Shown: positions 21,011 through 31,095, numbered from the stretch's first letter. The stretch: 64,000 nt of DNA from Arion vulgaris (GCA_020796225.1 CM036756.1:58744616-58808615), one strand, 5' to 3'. Numbers and translations are program-made. The notes: generated by a model not told the origin, from the sequence alone.

Positions 21011-21039
21011 ACACATTAATATAAGGTGTATCATCTATC

Positions 21040-21165
21040 GAAATGAAACTGAGAGACGAGCTTGAAACAACGAGAAACAGGCGAGAGCTCAGAATTTGTT
21101 ACAGTTACAAACTTGTCAAATGACTGTAAAGACAAAAAAGACCACATATCTCCAAATATATGAAG
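21040..21165 (+). repeat. Unclassified repeat V, copy 1
   Basis: 'cagaatttgttacagt' and 'gactgtaaagacaaaaaag' resemble 43420-43530 ('cagaacttgtcagtaa', 'gtctgtaaagacgaaaaag'). Too short to classify. Confidence 0.35.
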
Positions 21166-21277
21166 TACTGAGGTTGGTATAATAGTTATTAGGATTTTTT
21201 CTTTATTAAGGCATATTCACTTTTACATGTATTAAACATACACTATTCACGCTATTTACATTGAATAGTCTTCCATA

Positions 21278-21519
21278 GGTGGCGTCTGTGGCTTAAAGGA
21301 TAGTGACTCGGTCTATTAACCCCAATGTTCTAAGTTCGAATCACGCTGCGGACAGTTTGATTGCTAATTGTTTCACGGGATTTTACAAAGGACGATGGCA
21401 CCACACATTCAGAAGGCAATGGCAAATTACTGAACATAATAATACCTAGAAAAATCACTAACAGCGTTAAAAAGCTGAGGTTGATTCGCAAAGTCCTGTA
21501 AAGGATATACAATTAACTC
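21278..21519 (+). mobile_element. tSINE-A with 11-bp target duplication
   Basis: Starts GGTGGCGTCTGTGGCTTA and ends 'gtcctgtaaaggatatacaa'; flanked by identical AGTCTTCCATA (21267-21277, 21520-21530). Head and body as in the 30222 copy. Confidence 0.92.
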
Positions 21520-21802
21520 AGTCTTCCATATCCTTTCATAGGCTCATCTGTCTCGGTCGGTCATCTTGATTCTATCCCCTAGGACTCCTGCTGTCAACTT
21601 ACGTCGAATTCCTACATTTTCGTACTTCGTCGCGTTTCTACTAATCGTCTGCAACTTTTGGTGTGCAACTGTTTTCTACGTGTTAGTCTTAATGTCCATT
21701 CATTGTACAATTCTTGATCGCAGTATGGAAAGAATCCTATATCATCCTAGGCAAATGGTGTATATGTCCTTCTACATATTCATATTGTTTTGAGAGACTA
21801 AA

Positions 21803-21945
21803 CCATTTCATCTTATGTATGCAGTCGAAGTTGGCAACGTACACCTAAACTTCCAGAATAGAAGTTTGTCATGTGGTGGCACTGCACACTCTACAACATG
21901 AAGTCAAGAAGCTATATCGGATTTGAAAGTTCTGTATATAAAATA
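21803..21945. repeat. Unclassified dispersed repeat U, copy 2
   Basis: Partner of 18100-18250. It runs into a LINE-d relic at about 21930. Confidence 0.5.
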
Positions 21946-22258
21946 TGCAAGCGAGAGTTTGAAAACGACTAAAAACATCCAAAGTAAGTTGAATGTATTT
22001 GAATATAGATGTTGGCAAAATATAATAAACATTAAATTGGACGAATTCGTGAGAGGTAATGAAATCAGAGAAATGTCTGGTCAACAACTCGTAACAATTA
22101 TTTAAAAAAAAGAAAAGATGAAGACATGTTGAGCACACTTTGAGAAGTTATGAACAAAGAATCACAAAGCGGACATTGACGTAGTAAGAGTTAAATGGTT
22201 CAAGAAAGAAGAAAAACGCATAGGAGCCCAATGAAATAAAACAACCTTATAAAAAAGT
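21930..22258 (+). pseudogene. LINE-d relic, upstream part
   Basis: Reads SLKTTKNIQSKLNVFEYRCW, IREMSGQQLVTII, then frame-broken 'HTLRSYEQRITKRTL'. MSGQxLVT and the HTLRR..ERI block also occur in the better-preserved copy at 30676-31001. Interrupted by a Penelope-like end. Confidence 0.7.
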
Positions 22259-22259
22259 A

Positions 22260-22455
22260 TTCACAAAAGAGATGAGACTGCAGTAAAATTATTTGATTGG
22301 CAAAACACGTAATCACAAAGTATTGTAGTTTTACAAATTACAAAAACAATGACAAAATACAGTAACGTTTCGACCAACAAGGCCTTTATCAAGCAAACGA
22401 GTAACAGGAGTGACAAATTAAAAAAACCATTTATAATTTTTAAAAAAGTAAATAA
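22260..22455 (-). mobile_element. Penelope-like terminal sequence inside LINE-d
   Basis: 'gcaaaacacgtaatcacaaa', 'gtagttttacaaattaca', 'aacgtttcgaccaacaaggc' and 'ctttatcaagcaaacgag' match the left arm of 37488-37903 and, less closely, the ends of the GIY-YIG-encoding element at 30635-32041. Borders are approximate. Confidence 0.75.
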
Positions 22456-22575
22456 ATATCGGACTCATTTCCATAGAAGAGATTGAATGAGTTGCCCCGG
22501 ATAAAACGGTATGGAGAAATTGCTTGCACACTCTATGTAACATATAACGGTACGAGATGAATAAAACAAAAATAA
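22456..22575 (+). pseudogene. LINE-d relic, 3' end
   Basis: 'atcggactcatttcc', 'agaagagattgaatgagttg', 'ggtatggagaaattgcttgc' and 'gtaacatataacggtacgag' are the LINE-d end seen at 59278-59455 (EEIERVAQDRAVWRNYLQ). It continues the relic that stops at 22258. Confidence 0.7.
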
Positions 22576-22689
22576 TTATATAATTATATATATAAAAATG
22601 TAATTTTTTATCTTTCTCTTTTTTATCGTTTGCATCTATAATTATTATACTTTGTCTCAAGAGTGTTGGTATTTACTGTCTATTGTCTT

Positions 22690-23000
22690 TCCCCAGGTTG
22701 ATAATGGAATTGGTTGCCCACTTATGCCGTTAATCGTAGACGTGGGAGCTTTAATTTGCGTTCCAGTGCCAGATGAGTCACATTTGTGTTATATCCGTGT
22801 TTATTTAGTGTGATTTTGATATTGTCTATCCATCTTTTCTTTGTCTTCCCTTGGCTCTAGTACCTGATCTCTTTTTGTTTAGTGTGTGCTTATTGGTCGT
22901 TGGTTGTAATCCATTCTCATTAAATGCCCAAAATCACTGCATTTGTTGTCTTTAAACGTATTTAGTGCAGGAAGTAATGCCCACTCTGCTTCTGATGTCT
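22690..23000 (-). pseudogene. LINE 3' relic shared with 59686-60075
   Basis: 'ggagctttaatttgcgttcc', 'gatattgtctatccatcttt' and 'agtacctgatctctttttg' match the 59.7-60.07 kb copy. The minus strand reads KTKKRWIDNIKIT, a basic tryptophan motif typical of LINE C-termini. Confidence 0.55.
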
Positions 23001-23595
23001 TTGTTTCGTTTTGTTTGTTCTTCATATACATGTAATTATTTTTCACATTATATTTTTCACTTCCTTTCCTGTGGCCTTCCCTTCCTCAATATTATTTACT
23101 ACATCTATAAATCAAATTCTATCTGTTTGTATGCGAGTGTGTCCATAATGTAATATTTCTCCCTTATCGTATCCTTCCTTCCTATACCTCTTGTCTTCCT
23201 CTTGTCCTCACTGATATCTCAATCTCTTGAAGATCCCGGTCAACCAACAATATTTATTCGATAATCCTGGTGCATTTTCCTCCTCCATTTGTGTTCCTTA
23301 CCATTATTTCCTTCTCTACATTTTCTCAAGAGAATAGTTTCAACAGAGTCGCTGAGATAAATGCTTCATAATGAATTCTGTTGCAGATTAGAACGCAGAT
23401 TTTTCATTAATCGTTTTTCGTCAGCCATTTTATAGCTTGTTGAAGAATTTGAACGAGAGCTTAAGCTAGCGTGAAGATGGCTATCAAAGCTATGAGAGTT
23501 TTGCAGACAAGATTTAAACCATACATATTTACTTGTCAAATATCACTGCCTCATTTATATTAGTGTTATAAATCAATCAATTATAAATAGACACT
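23001..23595. other. No recognisable feature
   Basis: T- and C-rich in the first half; nothing repeated or coding that I can identify. Confidence 0.45.
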
Positions 23596-23603
23596 ATTCA
23601 AAA

Positions 23604-23768
23604 CAGTAGCGGCTCGTCATTAAGGGCCAGTGGGGCCGGACCTCACCAAAAATAAGGTGTCACGTGTATTTATATTTTATACATTAAAATATATCCTAAC
23701 CGAAACCATGATTTTTCTGAAAATTTATGTCTGGCCCCACCAACAAAAATGCTCACAAGCCGCTACTG
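23604..23768 (-). mobile_element. hAT MITE copy 4
   Basis: CAGTAGCGGCTCGT ... AGCCGCTACTG, flanked by ATTCAAAA (23596-23603) and ATTTAAAA (23769-23776), 7/8 identical. Same orientation as copy 3. Both ends carry the same G-to-A change, hinting at a subfamily. Confidence 0.9.
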
Positions 23769-23814
23769 ATTTAAAACAAAATCTTTGAAAAATCTTTTAC
23801 GGAGATAGAGTTTA

Positions 23815-24215
23815 TATGCTACGAAGGTGACATTTCTAGGAAGCTGACACGTACTGGAAACCTATGGGAAAGTAGTAATAGCAGAAATGTATCTAATGAT
23901 TTTAAAAAAATCATTCTACAAGACCCGCGCATATCGAGGAGCATTTGCTCATAAATAACACTATGTCCCTGAAAACGAAATATTTTGACTACGTTAAACG
24001 TCACAGTGGTATAGAGAGAACGGTAACTGAAGACATGGTTCTTTGAGTTTGAGGCAGGGCACGACCACGGCTAAAGTAGCAGCTGGATATCAAAGAAGCA
24101 TTGAACATGACGCTGGAGGAGGTGGGAGAACGTGCAAGAGATAGAGCTTTTTTCAGGCGAGATGTGATGAAAGCGACGCAAGGGACATTCTACTACTTGA
24201 ATAGACTATAGAGAT
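23815..24215 (+). pseudogene. LINE-a-like C-terminal relic
   Basis: Blocks 'ctacaagacccgcgcatatc', 'aatattttgactacgttaaa', 'cgtcacagtggtatagagag', 'aacatgacgctggagg', 'gacattctactacttgaata' align to 61600-61870. Heavily frame-broken. Confidence 0.65.
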
Positions 24216-24224
24216 GTCTATGGA

Positions 24225-24440
24225 GAAGAGGCCAATCTATTTGTCAGTCGTTCTAAAGGTTGTGGGTTAGAATCCGGACCAAGTCACATGTTTAATTATT
24301 TTTATGAGATCATATGATTTTTTGCTGGAGCTACGGAGTTCTGCTTTTTTCAACACTTTCATCATTTCTGTTAGTAGGGACTGAGCCATATGGGAAATCT
24401 TGTACAATGAAGTCAATCCATCGCACTTTGACTCTTTTTT
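24225..24440 (+). mobile_element. tSINE-D copy, diverged
   Basis: B-box region 'gttgtgggttagaatccgga', mid 'ctggagctacggagttctg', and 3' 'gactgagccatatggg' ... 'caatgaagtcaatccatcg' match the reverse complement of 57443-57690. Confidence 0.7.
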
Positions 24441-25780
24441 AGTAATAGATGATAAGGAATGTAGAGTCATGTGTGGCAGGATCTGGATGTACACAGTAAT
24501 AGACATTGCTTAACTTGCCTTCACGACATGCTGGTCAAAGTTTTGTCTGAATTATGAAAGAAGGATCGGTATGATCCTCACTGCAGAGAAAGCTTGTGAA
24601 AAACTATATCTGGTTGCTCGTAGGAATTAAATCATTTCATGTTTAGCGTACTAAGGGAGACAGGATTTCTAGACATTGTCTCTTAAAAACCACGTTAAAT
24701 CTCCGAAAGGGTGGGCTGTTTAAAAACTTATTTTCCAGGTTTAAAAAATTCAATTTTCTTTTATCAATTTCGATTCTAGAGATATAAAACTCACAGAATA
24801 AAACACATTTAGGAAATCGATATTTTTTCAGAAAATATGTCATTTTGTGATTTCTGAATTGCCTTAAGTTCCAAACCAAAAAAACCCGGAAAAGTCCCGT
24901 AAGTGTAGTAGACAGGATGTAAGAGATTTACGGCATTGTCCCTTTGGAGGTCAAGCCTGCGCAGTTCGAATACTTTACTCTTTGTCACATCGAATCAAGC
25001 AACATTATGTGATTTGAAAGAAAGTCTGAAACACCCAAAATAAAAATGTGCCACCGTTAGAAAAGTCAAGCAAATCCGTATGGAACCTGGAACAAGGTTA
25101 AGTGAGTGACAACTGGTACACCATTGGCAATCAAAATCAATCTCTTCTTTGTTTCAACAATTTACTATCACATCTCCTTTCAAACGTCTACATCATTCCA
25201 TGCTACTAGACATTTAAGTAACAGGCTGGCGTCACAAACTGCTGTCTAGGTCGCCAAGGTTTCCTTGTCAAGGACGCGGAATCAGCTTAAAATGCAGACT
25301 ATAATTCAGAATACAGACTATTCAAAGCTGCTAAGGACGTGTATAGACGTTTTCCCCATTCTCTGCTAAAGACGCATTAACACGTCTGTTATTATCTCTC
25401 CTCTGTGGGCTAAAGACGTGTTAACACGTTATACATTTCTACTGTCACTGCTATAGGCTACATTCACGTTTGTGACCTATAACCAAAGAGTAGCTTTTTT
25501 TTACATCCGTCTTCGGAAAGTATGTAGAATGCGAAAGGGCTAAGGTTATTAATTTTTAAATATTGTCTGTTTATTTATACTCCAAAACACGACCAACAAA
25601 GTTCATGATGCTGTAAGATACTGCAATGATCGGTATAGTTCAATATTACGTCGCTTGTTTATCCATAATGTCTGGTTCAGTTAGAAATAAATTTTAAATG
25701 CGTGTTACTACATAACTTTGACACACGGATAATTAATGCCAATCCAGTTCAGCAAAAATATTTAATAATGTAAGGAATGA
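24441..25780. other. Mostly unassigned 1.3 kb
   Basis: No gene found. Two open frames near 24267-24879 have no family motif. A short duplicated theme 'ctaaagacgYRttaacacgt' occurs at 25365 and 25411, the second containing a perfect 14-base palindrome ACGTGTTAACACGT (25416-25429). Confidence 0.45.
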
Positions 25781-25784
25781 AATG

Positions 25785-26010
25785 ATGAACATCGTTGCAA
25801 ATCCTTTACAGGACATCGAAAAATCAACCATATTCGTCAATTTTCGAGTCACCACTTATACGTTCAGTAGTTTGTCATTGCTTTCTGAACGGTGGGGGTC
25901 TATATTTACTGTTCTTTACAACGGGAACAAATTTGCTTCCAAACTGCCCGCCGCGGAGATTGAGCCTGGTTCACTTGGTTTGTGATCAAGCTCCCTGCCG
26001 CTTAAGCTAT
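25785..26010 (-). mobile_element. tSINE-B copy
   Basis: Reverse of tSINE-B: 'aaatcctttacaggacat' (3' end), 'cacttatacgttcagtagtt', 'ttgctttctgaacgg', 'caaatttgcttccaaactgc', and head 'ctgccgcttaagcta'. The 3' end 'cctgtaaagga' is the same as in tSINE-A. Confidence 0.85.
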
Positions 26011-26082
26011 ATACGATATGTTAAAAATAAAGTAAATATTTGTTTTAAATATCGTGATCTAATTGTTTTTGCCATATTTGCT

Positions 26083-26340
26083 ACAAATAAGAAAGAGAAA
26101 ATTGAGATATTTTTCACATATAAAAAGACATGAAGGACTGGAGAAGACCATCATGGAAGGAGGTATACCAGCAAAGAGAAGAAGAGGAAGACCACGGAGA
26201 AGATGGATTCAGGATGTAACTGATGGTTTTAACATGACGGCTGCAGAGGCAGGACATCTGGCCCAAGAGAGAGAAATTCCGGAGGACTGTTGGGGTGGCA
26301 AAGTTCTACTCAGGACAAGCTATTTGATGATGATGATCTA
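26083..26340 (+). pseudogene. LINE-a C-terminal tail, well preserved
   Basis: Reads GLEKTIMEGGIPAKRRRGRP, RRRWIQDVTDGFNMTAAEAG and HLAQEREIPEDC, with one shift near 26110 and another near the end. Finishes 'gctatttgatgatgatgatc', the LINE-a 3' end. Reference copy for this group. Confidence 0.85.
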
Positions 26341-26454
26341 ATTGACTATAATTATAAAACAAGGACATTACATCAATAAAGGCGAAGGAAGAGGACTATA
26401 ACTAAAAAAAAAGAAGCTGCTAGTCTTATGGGTCAACAGTTATCTATTTTAACT

Positions 26455-26545
26455 ATATCTGTATACTCTATTCTTTGATGAAGACATCTTTTGTCGAAAC
26501 GTTAAATTAATCTGTTGTTGGGCTTTGTAGAACTAACAATATTGT
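26455..26545 (+). repeat. Penelope-like terminal motif, short
   Basis: 'tttgatgaagacatctttt' + 'gtcgaaacgtt' has the same hairpin-plus-GAAACG layout as the Penelope-like ends at 37769 and 31899. No other Penelope-like sequence next to it. Confidence 0.35.
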
Positions 26546-26548
26546 TTC

Positions 26549-26806
26549 TTTTTCTTGTTCGAACGCTCGTATCGACCACTTGTTAACAATTCTATGTGAT
26601 TTCAATTTGATCTGAGCCTAAGAGCGATTGTATTTTGTGTCAGTTATGTGTTTACAAGTAGGCCAGCACATCCGATTTCTTCGATGCTTTTTATTTACTA
26701 GTGTAGCTTCCCTAGATCATAAGTCAGTCTTCTCTTACGACATGCCTTGTAGGTCGCAGTAGTACTACTCTTTGCTTCCCTTGCGGATCCCGGCACAACA
26801 TGGGCG
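26549..26806 (-). mobile_element. GAA-SINE with 10-bp target duplication
   Basis: Flanked by identical ATATTGTTTC (26539-26548, 26807-26816). Runs from 'ttttcttgttcgaacgctc' to 'ggcacaacatgggcg'. This fixes the family ends: 5' CGCCC.TG, 3' GAA-rich. Confidence 0.9.
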
Positions 26807-26816
26807 ATATTGTTTC

Positions 26817-27218
26817 ATGTTTTGACATTCGACCTTGACATATAGCATGTTAACAATATAACAATAAGCGCCAGTTTAAAAAAAAATACCATTCTGTAGA
26901 TCCTCCAATATGTTGTACAATCCGAACTTCCTCTGTCTTAAGTTTCAAGATCATATATTAGCTATACAGCTACTCATTAAGAAGCATGTAGCAATGGGAT
27001 GGTTCTCATTGTGGAATATTCAAGTCAGTCAGATTCCAAAACATATTTACAACGTTATTAGCTTCGTTAGAAACAATCCCAAGACCTGGCCGATGCCGTG
27101 TCACTAGGATCAATTGTTTCGGCTTCCTGAACACGCAGGGTATATTGCTTCATACTATCAGTTCCATACTATTCTCTTTACTGTTATAAACTGATATCTT
27201 TCAGAAAGTGATCAAATA
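26817..27218. other. No recognisable feature
   Basis: Spacer between two GAA-SINEs; a 65-codon frame at 26910-27107 shows no motif. Confidence 0.45.
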
Positions 27219-27227
27219 AGTAGTACT

Positions 27228-27701
27228 TCTTCTTCGAACGCTCCATATCGATCACTTGTGTGATTTGTGTGTGATAACCACTATGTGTGATTTGTGTGTG
27301 ATAACCACTATGTGTGATTTGTGTGTGATAACCACTATGTGTGATTTGTGTGTGATAACCACTATGTGTGATTTGTGTGTGATAACCACTATGTGTGATT
27401 TGTGTGTGATAACCACTATGTGTGATTTGTGTGTGATAACCACTATGTGTGATTTGTGTGTGATAACCACTATGTGTGATTTGTGTGTGATAACCACTAT
27501 GTGTGATTTGTGTGTGATAACCACTATGTGTGATTTGTGTGTGATAACCACTATGTGTGATTTGTATGTGATCTGAGCTTAAGAGCGATTGTACATTGGG
27601 CCATTTATGCGCCTAGAAGAAGGCCAGCATATCCGATGTCTTGTAGGTTCCAGTGGTACTATTCTTGACTTCGCTTGCGGTCCCCGGCATCACACAAGCG
27701 G
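27228..27701 (-). mobile_element. GAA-SINE enlarged by an internal 27-bp array
   Basis: Flanked by identical AGTAGTACT (27219-27227, 27702-27710), so the array formed inside the inserted element or its donor. Outer parts are normal GAA-SINE ('ttcttcgaacgctcca', 'gatctgagcttaagagcg', 'ccccggcatcacacaagcg'). The element is 474 bp against ~250 normally. Confidence 0.9.
27250..27565. repeat. Perfect 27-bp tandem array, about 11 units
   Basis: Unit 'tgtgtgatttgtgtgtgata' + 'accacta', essentially without substitutions. It is an expansion of the GAA-SINE segment 'aaccactctttgtgatttg'+'tatgtgat'. Unit length is a multiple of 3 without stops, so both strands have artefactual ~100-codon frames (MCDLCVITT repeats on plus). 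Confidence 0.97.
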
Positions 27702-27710
27702 AGTAGTACT

Positions 27711-28079
27711 ATATGTATTTATTAGCACATATTAAAAAATACACACAAGAGCAGATAAGTGATGAAATAGATGGATAGCGCGCCTGCGATAATATGGATA
27801 GACGAATATATATATATATATATGTATATTATTCTTCTCTTCACTGTTCATTAGAGAATAAAGTGACCACTGTAATCGATTTAAGTGTAAGACTAAAGAC
27901 TAACAGTTAAGTACTGTTTATGGTAGTGCTTAAGATATCAGCATGGTTACATTAAATGTTTCCAACCGTTTAACATGAGAGACTTGATAGTTGCAGGGCT
28001 GAAATATCTGCTTATCAAAGTAGGCACGTTCTTAACGCATCAATAAAGGTTCGCATTATAGACATTATCAATTTTTGGT
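27711..28079. other. No gene; short (TA)n run
   Basis: Contains a short TA microsatellite (about 27808-27828) and otherwise unassigned AT-rich DNA. Confidence 0.45.
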
Positions 28080-28290
28080 TTTATTTGTTCTCACAATGTT
28101 ACCAGGTTGTAGCTCAGTGTTGTGGTCTTCAGTATTTGTTCTCACAATGTTACCAGGTTGTAGCTCAGTGTTGTGTTCTTCAGTATTTGTTCTCACAATG
28201 TTACCAGGTTGTAGCTCAGTGTTGTGGTCTTCAGTATTTGTTCTCACAATGTTACCAGGTTGTAGCTCAGTGTTGTGGTCTTCAGTATTT
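28080..28290. repeat. 51-bp tandem repeat, 4 units, derived from LINE-b tail
   Basis: Unit begins 'tttgttctcacaatgttacc' and contains 'aggttgtagctcagtgttgt'. It is close to the LINE-b 3' sequence 'cacattgttaccgggttg' at 7630 and 8200. Unit length is 17 codons, giving two artefactual plus-strand frames. Confidence 0.92.
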
Positions 28291-28291
28291 G

Positions 28292-28456
28292 CAGTGGCGG
28301 CTCTGAACTTTTAATTATTGGTGGGGTCAGTGACAAATTTCCGGAAAATTTTGGTTTTGTGTTAGGTTATATTTTAATTCATACAAAAAAATACACATTA
28401 CACACTATTTTTGGTTGGACTCGGCCCCACTGGCCCTTAATGACGAGCCGCCATTG
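28292..28456 (+). mobile_element. hAT MITE copy 5, at the edge of the 51-bp array
   Basis: CAGTGGCGGCTC ... GACGAGCCGCCATTG, flanked by identical AGTATTTG (28284-28291, 28457-28464). The target lies inside the last array unit, so the MITE came after the array. Confidence 0.94.
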
Positions 28457-28479
28457 AGTATTTGTATTATGCTTGTTGG

Positions 28480-28890
28480 TTGAAATGATTGATGGATTTC
28501 TGCATCTTTTAAAGGATAAAGACATGACAAAATATTGCGAAGGAGATCGAAGCATCTATGGATATGTCCGGAGTGCAATGACAATATTTCAAACTAAAAC
28601 TGAAACACTCTCCAACTATCGATCTTTTCCTTGGCCGTCCTCAAGTCTTTCTCTCTAACGTTCTGCTGTTAAAGTCTTTATAAACAGTTTGATCTTACTG
28701 CATCCTTACTAGGTGGTCAAACAATTGCATTCTTTGTTTATTTATGTAATTTAAGCACGATATTGTTCTAACTAACTCTCTGATGCTGGTATTTGAGATT
28801 CGGTCTATTCTTGTGTTGTTGGTTACCTTTCGGAGACAATGCTTTTCACATGTAATTATTTTTTATTCTCATGTTTTATTCATTATCCTT
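28480..28890 (-). pseudogene. LINE-b C-terminal relic
   Basis: The minus strand reads HCLRKVTNNTRIDRISNTSI, then RELVRTISCLNYINKQRMQL and FDHLVRMQ. Matches 35862-36010 ('actaggtggtcaaacca') and 56380-56530. A basic GRPRKRS block is near 28640. Confidence 0.7.
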
Positions 28891-29109
28891 GTTGGCAATG
28901 GTAGCATAAATAGAAATAAACATAATTTTGTATATGCGTTTCCTTTTTTTTAGCTGACAGAGAATTGTTTGGATCAATGAGTTACACATTTTCCTTTGCT
29001 GGATTTCAAATGGTGCATAATAATTAAAAGAGAAGTTAAATCAGCTTCCACGCAAAGTTGCTCAGACAATTAATGAAAACAAAATTTACGTTCAAATAAT
29101 TATTTTAAA

Positions 29110-29352
29110 AAAAAATGGAAATAGTGTTTTGATATAAAAAGACAGGAATGGTTGGAAAAGATCATTACGGAAAGAGGCATCCCGGCAAAGAGAAGACGAG
29201 GAAGACCACGGAGGAGATGGATTCAGGATTTGGTTAATGGTTTAGGATAACGGCTGCAGACGTGGAACTACAGACATATGCCTATGAGAGAGAGACATTC
29301 TGAAGGACTTCTAGGGTGGCAATGTTATGTTCAGGACAAGTTATTTAATTAC
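29110..29352 (+). pseudogene. LINE-a C-terminal tail
   Basis: 'gaatggttggaaaagatcat', 'ggcatcccggcaaagagaag', then GRPRRRWIQDLVNGL and a stop. Ends 'aggacaagttatttaatta'. Same layout as 26083-26340. Confidence 0.8.
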
Positions 29353-29410
29353 GCAATATATTTATATAAATTGGTACAAATAATAATCATTTAGTTAAAA
29401 TAACAGTTAA

Positions 29411-29643
29411 AGTTAATTGCATATCCTTTACAGGACTTTGCGAATCAACCCCATCTTTTTAACGATGTTTGTGATTTTTCTAGGCATTGTTACGTTCATT
29501 GCTTTCTGAACGGGTGGTGCCATCGTCCTTTTGTAAAAATCAACCCGAAACAATTTGCAACTAAATTGTCCGCAGCGTGATTCGAACTCAGAACGTCGGG
29601 GTTAATACACCGAGCCACTTTCCCCTAGGCCACAGCCGCCATC
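29411..29643 (-). mobile_element. tSINE-A copy, imperfect flanks
   Basis: Reverse orientation: 'gcatatcctttacaggactt' (3' end) to 'taggccacagccgccatc' (5' end). B box reversed as 'gattcgaactcag'. Flanks 'tagttaaaataacag' and 'tagtaaaaatacag' may be a worn duplication. Confidence 0.85.
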
Positions 29644-29784
29644 TAGTAAAAATACAGATTAATAATATACATTAATCTAAGAAATACAACAAAAATTAGA
29701 ATCTGCTAACAACGAAGCTCACTTGATGACACTTGTCTTGGACATATCAACTTTTCTGTTCAGTATATTTTTAACGAAATACCA

Positions 29785-30047
29785 CCCGTGTGTTATCGGG
29801 GCTCACAAGGGGAGCAATGAATAGTAGCACTACGGCCTACAAGACATGTCGTAAGTGGCAACTGAGGTAGACCTCTAGGAAGCTACCTAGTAAATAAAAA
29901 GAGTCGCAGAAATCGGATGTGTTGGTCTTCTTGTAAGCGCATAACTAGAACAACGTACGCTCGCTCTTATGCTCAGGTCACATACAAATCATAAAACGTA
30001 GTTAACAAATGGTCGATATGAAACGTTCGAAGAAGAAGAAGAAGAAA
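29785..30047 (+). mobile_element. GAA-SINE copy
   Basis: 'cccgtgtgttatcggggctc', 'acaagacatgtcgtaagtgg', 'gaaatcggatgtgttggtc', ending 'acgttcgaagaagaagaaga'. Possible short duplication GAAATA on both sides. Confidence 0.8.
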
Positions 30048-30221
30048 TAAATATAAATGGGAGAGTCAACATCTTTTAGGGCTTTAAGTGGCTTAGAGCT
30101 TCTAAAGGTATTAAACCCATCCATTATACAATGGCCTTATTGAAGAATTATCAACACAAATAATATAATTTAATGACATATAACTGTTTCCTCAAAATTG
30201 ACCCCACCTAGTAACCACATG

Positions 30222-30467
30222 GTGGCGTCTGTGGCTTAGGGGATAGTGACTCGGTCTATTAACCCCGACGTTCTGAGTTCAAATCCCGCTGCGGACAATT
30301 TGGTTGCAAATTGTTTAGCGTGGATTTTTACGAAAGGACGATGGCACCACCCGTTCAGAAAGCCATGGCAAACTACCGAACGTAATAATGTCTAGAAAAA
30401 TCACAAACAGCGTTAAAAAGCTGGGGTTGATTCGGAAAGTCCTGTAAAGGATATGCAATTAACTTAA
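30222..30467 (+). mobile_element. tSINE-A, reference copy, 13-bp target duplication
   Basis: Identical flanks TAGTAACCACATG (30209-30221, 30468-30480). The head has 'tggcttaggggatagtgact' (A box) and 'tgagttcaaatcccgc' (B box). The body runs 'cgttcagaaagccatggcaa', 'ccgaacgtaataatgtc', 'cacaaacagcgttaaaaagc'; 3' end 'gtcctgtaaaggatatgcaa'. 246 bp. Confidence 0.95.
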
Positions 30468-30544
30468 TAGTAACCACATGTTATAAAAAAAAAAAAAACT
30501 GATATCAACAATAAAATTTCTATTATCAATAGGAAAAAAATACA

Positions 30545-30634
30545 CATTTTATAAATAAAACAGGATGATTGAGGGACAGAGAGAGGAGTGTGTTTAATCA
30601 GCGAGTGGCACGAACAATCAGTCTGCATACATTT
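30545..30634 (+). pseudogene. LINE-g relic, left of Penelope-like insertion
   Basis: 'tgtgtttaatcagcgagtgg' matches 'tatgtttaaccagcgagcca' at 50034 in another LINE-g copy. It resumes at 32042 beyond the insertion. Confidence 0.6.
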
Positions 30635-30675
30635 GGCGAAACACGTAATAACAAAGTACTGTAGTTTTACATAAT

Positions 30676-31001
30676 AATAATAATTCCTCTCGTACCGTTA
30701 TACGTTACATAGTGCCTGCAAGTAATTTCTCCATACCGCTCTATCCTGGGCAACTCGCTCAATCTCCTCCATGGAACTGAGACCGATATTTCCTGCCTCT
30801 CTCAGCAAAGTTCGCTTCAGGGTCTCCTTAGGTCGACCTCTCTTTCTGGAACCCTTTGCATCCCACTTCAATGCCTGCTTTGATATTCGTTGATCATTTC
30901 TCCTCAAGGTGTGCCCAACATATCTCCATCTTCTCTTTCTTATAACAGTTGTCACTAGTGGTTGACCAGACATGTCTCTGATTTCATCACTTCTTCTGAA
31001 T
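30676..31001 (-). mobile_element. LINE-d 3' fragment nested in the Penelope-like arm
   Basis: Flanked by TTTTACATAAT (30665-30675, 31002-31012). The minus frame (30698-30973) is open: MSGQPLVTTVIRKRRWRYVG, HTLRRNDQRISKQALKWDAK, GRPKETLKRTLLREAGNIGL, MEEIERVAQDRAVWRNYLQA. Minus-strand tail is (ATT)n. Intact frame and tail make it one of the younger insertions. Confidence 0.9.
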
Positions 31002-31095
31002 TTTTACATAATACTGTAGTTTTACATAATACTGTAGTTTTACATAATACTGTAGTTTTACATAATACTGTAGTTTTACATAATACTGTAGTTTT
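31002..31095. repeat. 18-bp tandem repeat in the Penelope-like arm, about 5 units
   Basis: Unit 'ttttacataatactgtag', an expansion of the arm sequence 'gtactgtagttttacataat' (30655-30675). It creates small artefactual frames on both strands. Confidence 0.93.

Noticed and set aside
25416..25429. Perfect palindrome ACGTGTTAACACGT as a possible regulatory site
   Set aside because: No gene nearby and a single short palindrome of this size is expected by chance in 64 kb; noted only as a local feature.
27250..27565. Regular direct repeats that could suggest a CRISPR array
   Set aside because: Repeats are directly adjacent with no unique spacers, in a eukaryotic transposon context. The same applies to the arrays at 38852 and 53366.
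27252..27576. About 100-codon frames on both strands (MCDLCVITT repeats)
   Set aside because: Produced by a perfect 27-bp array inside a GAA-SINE.
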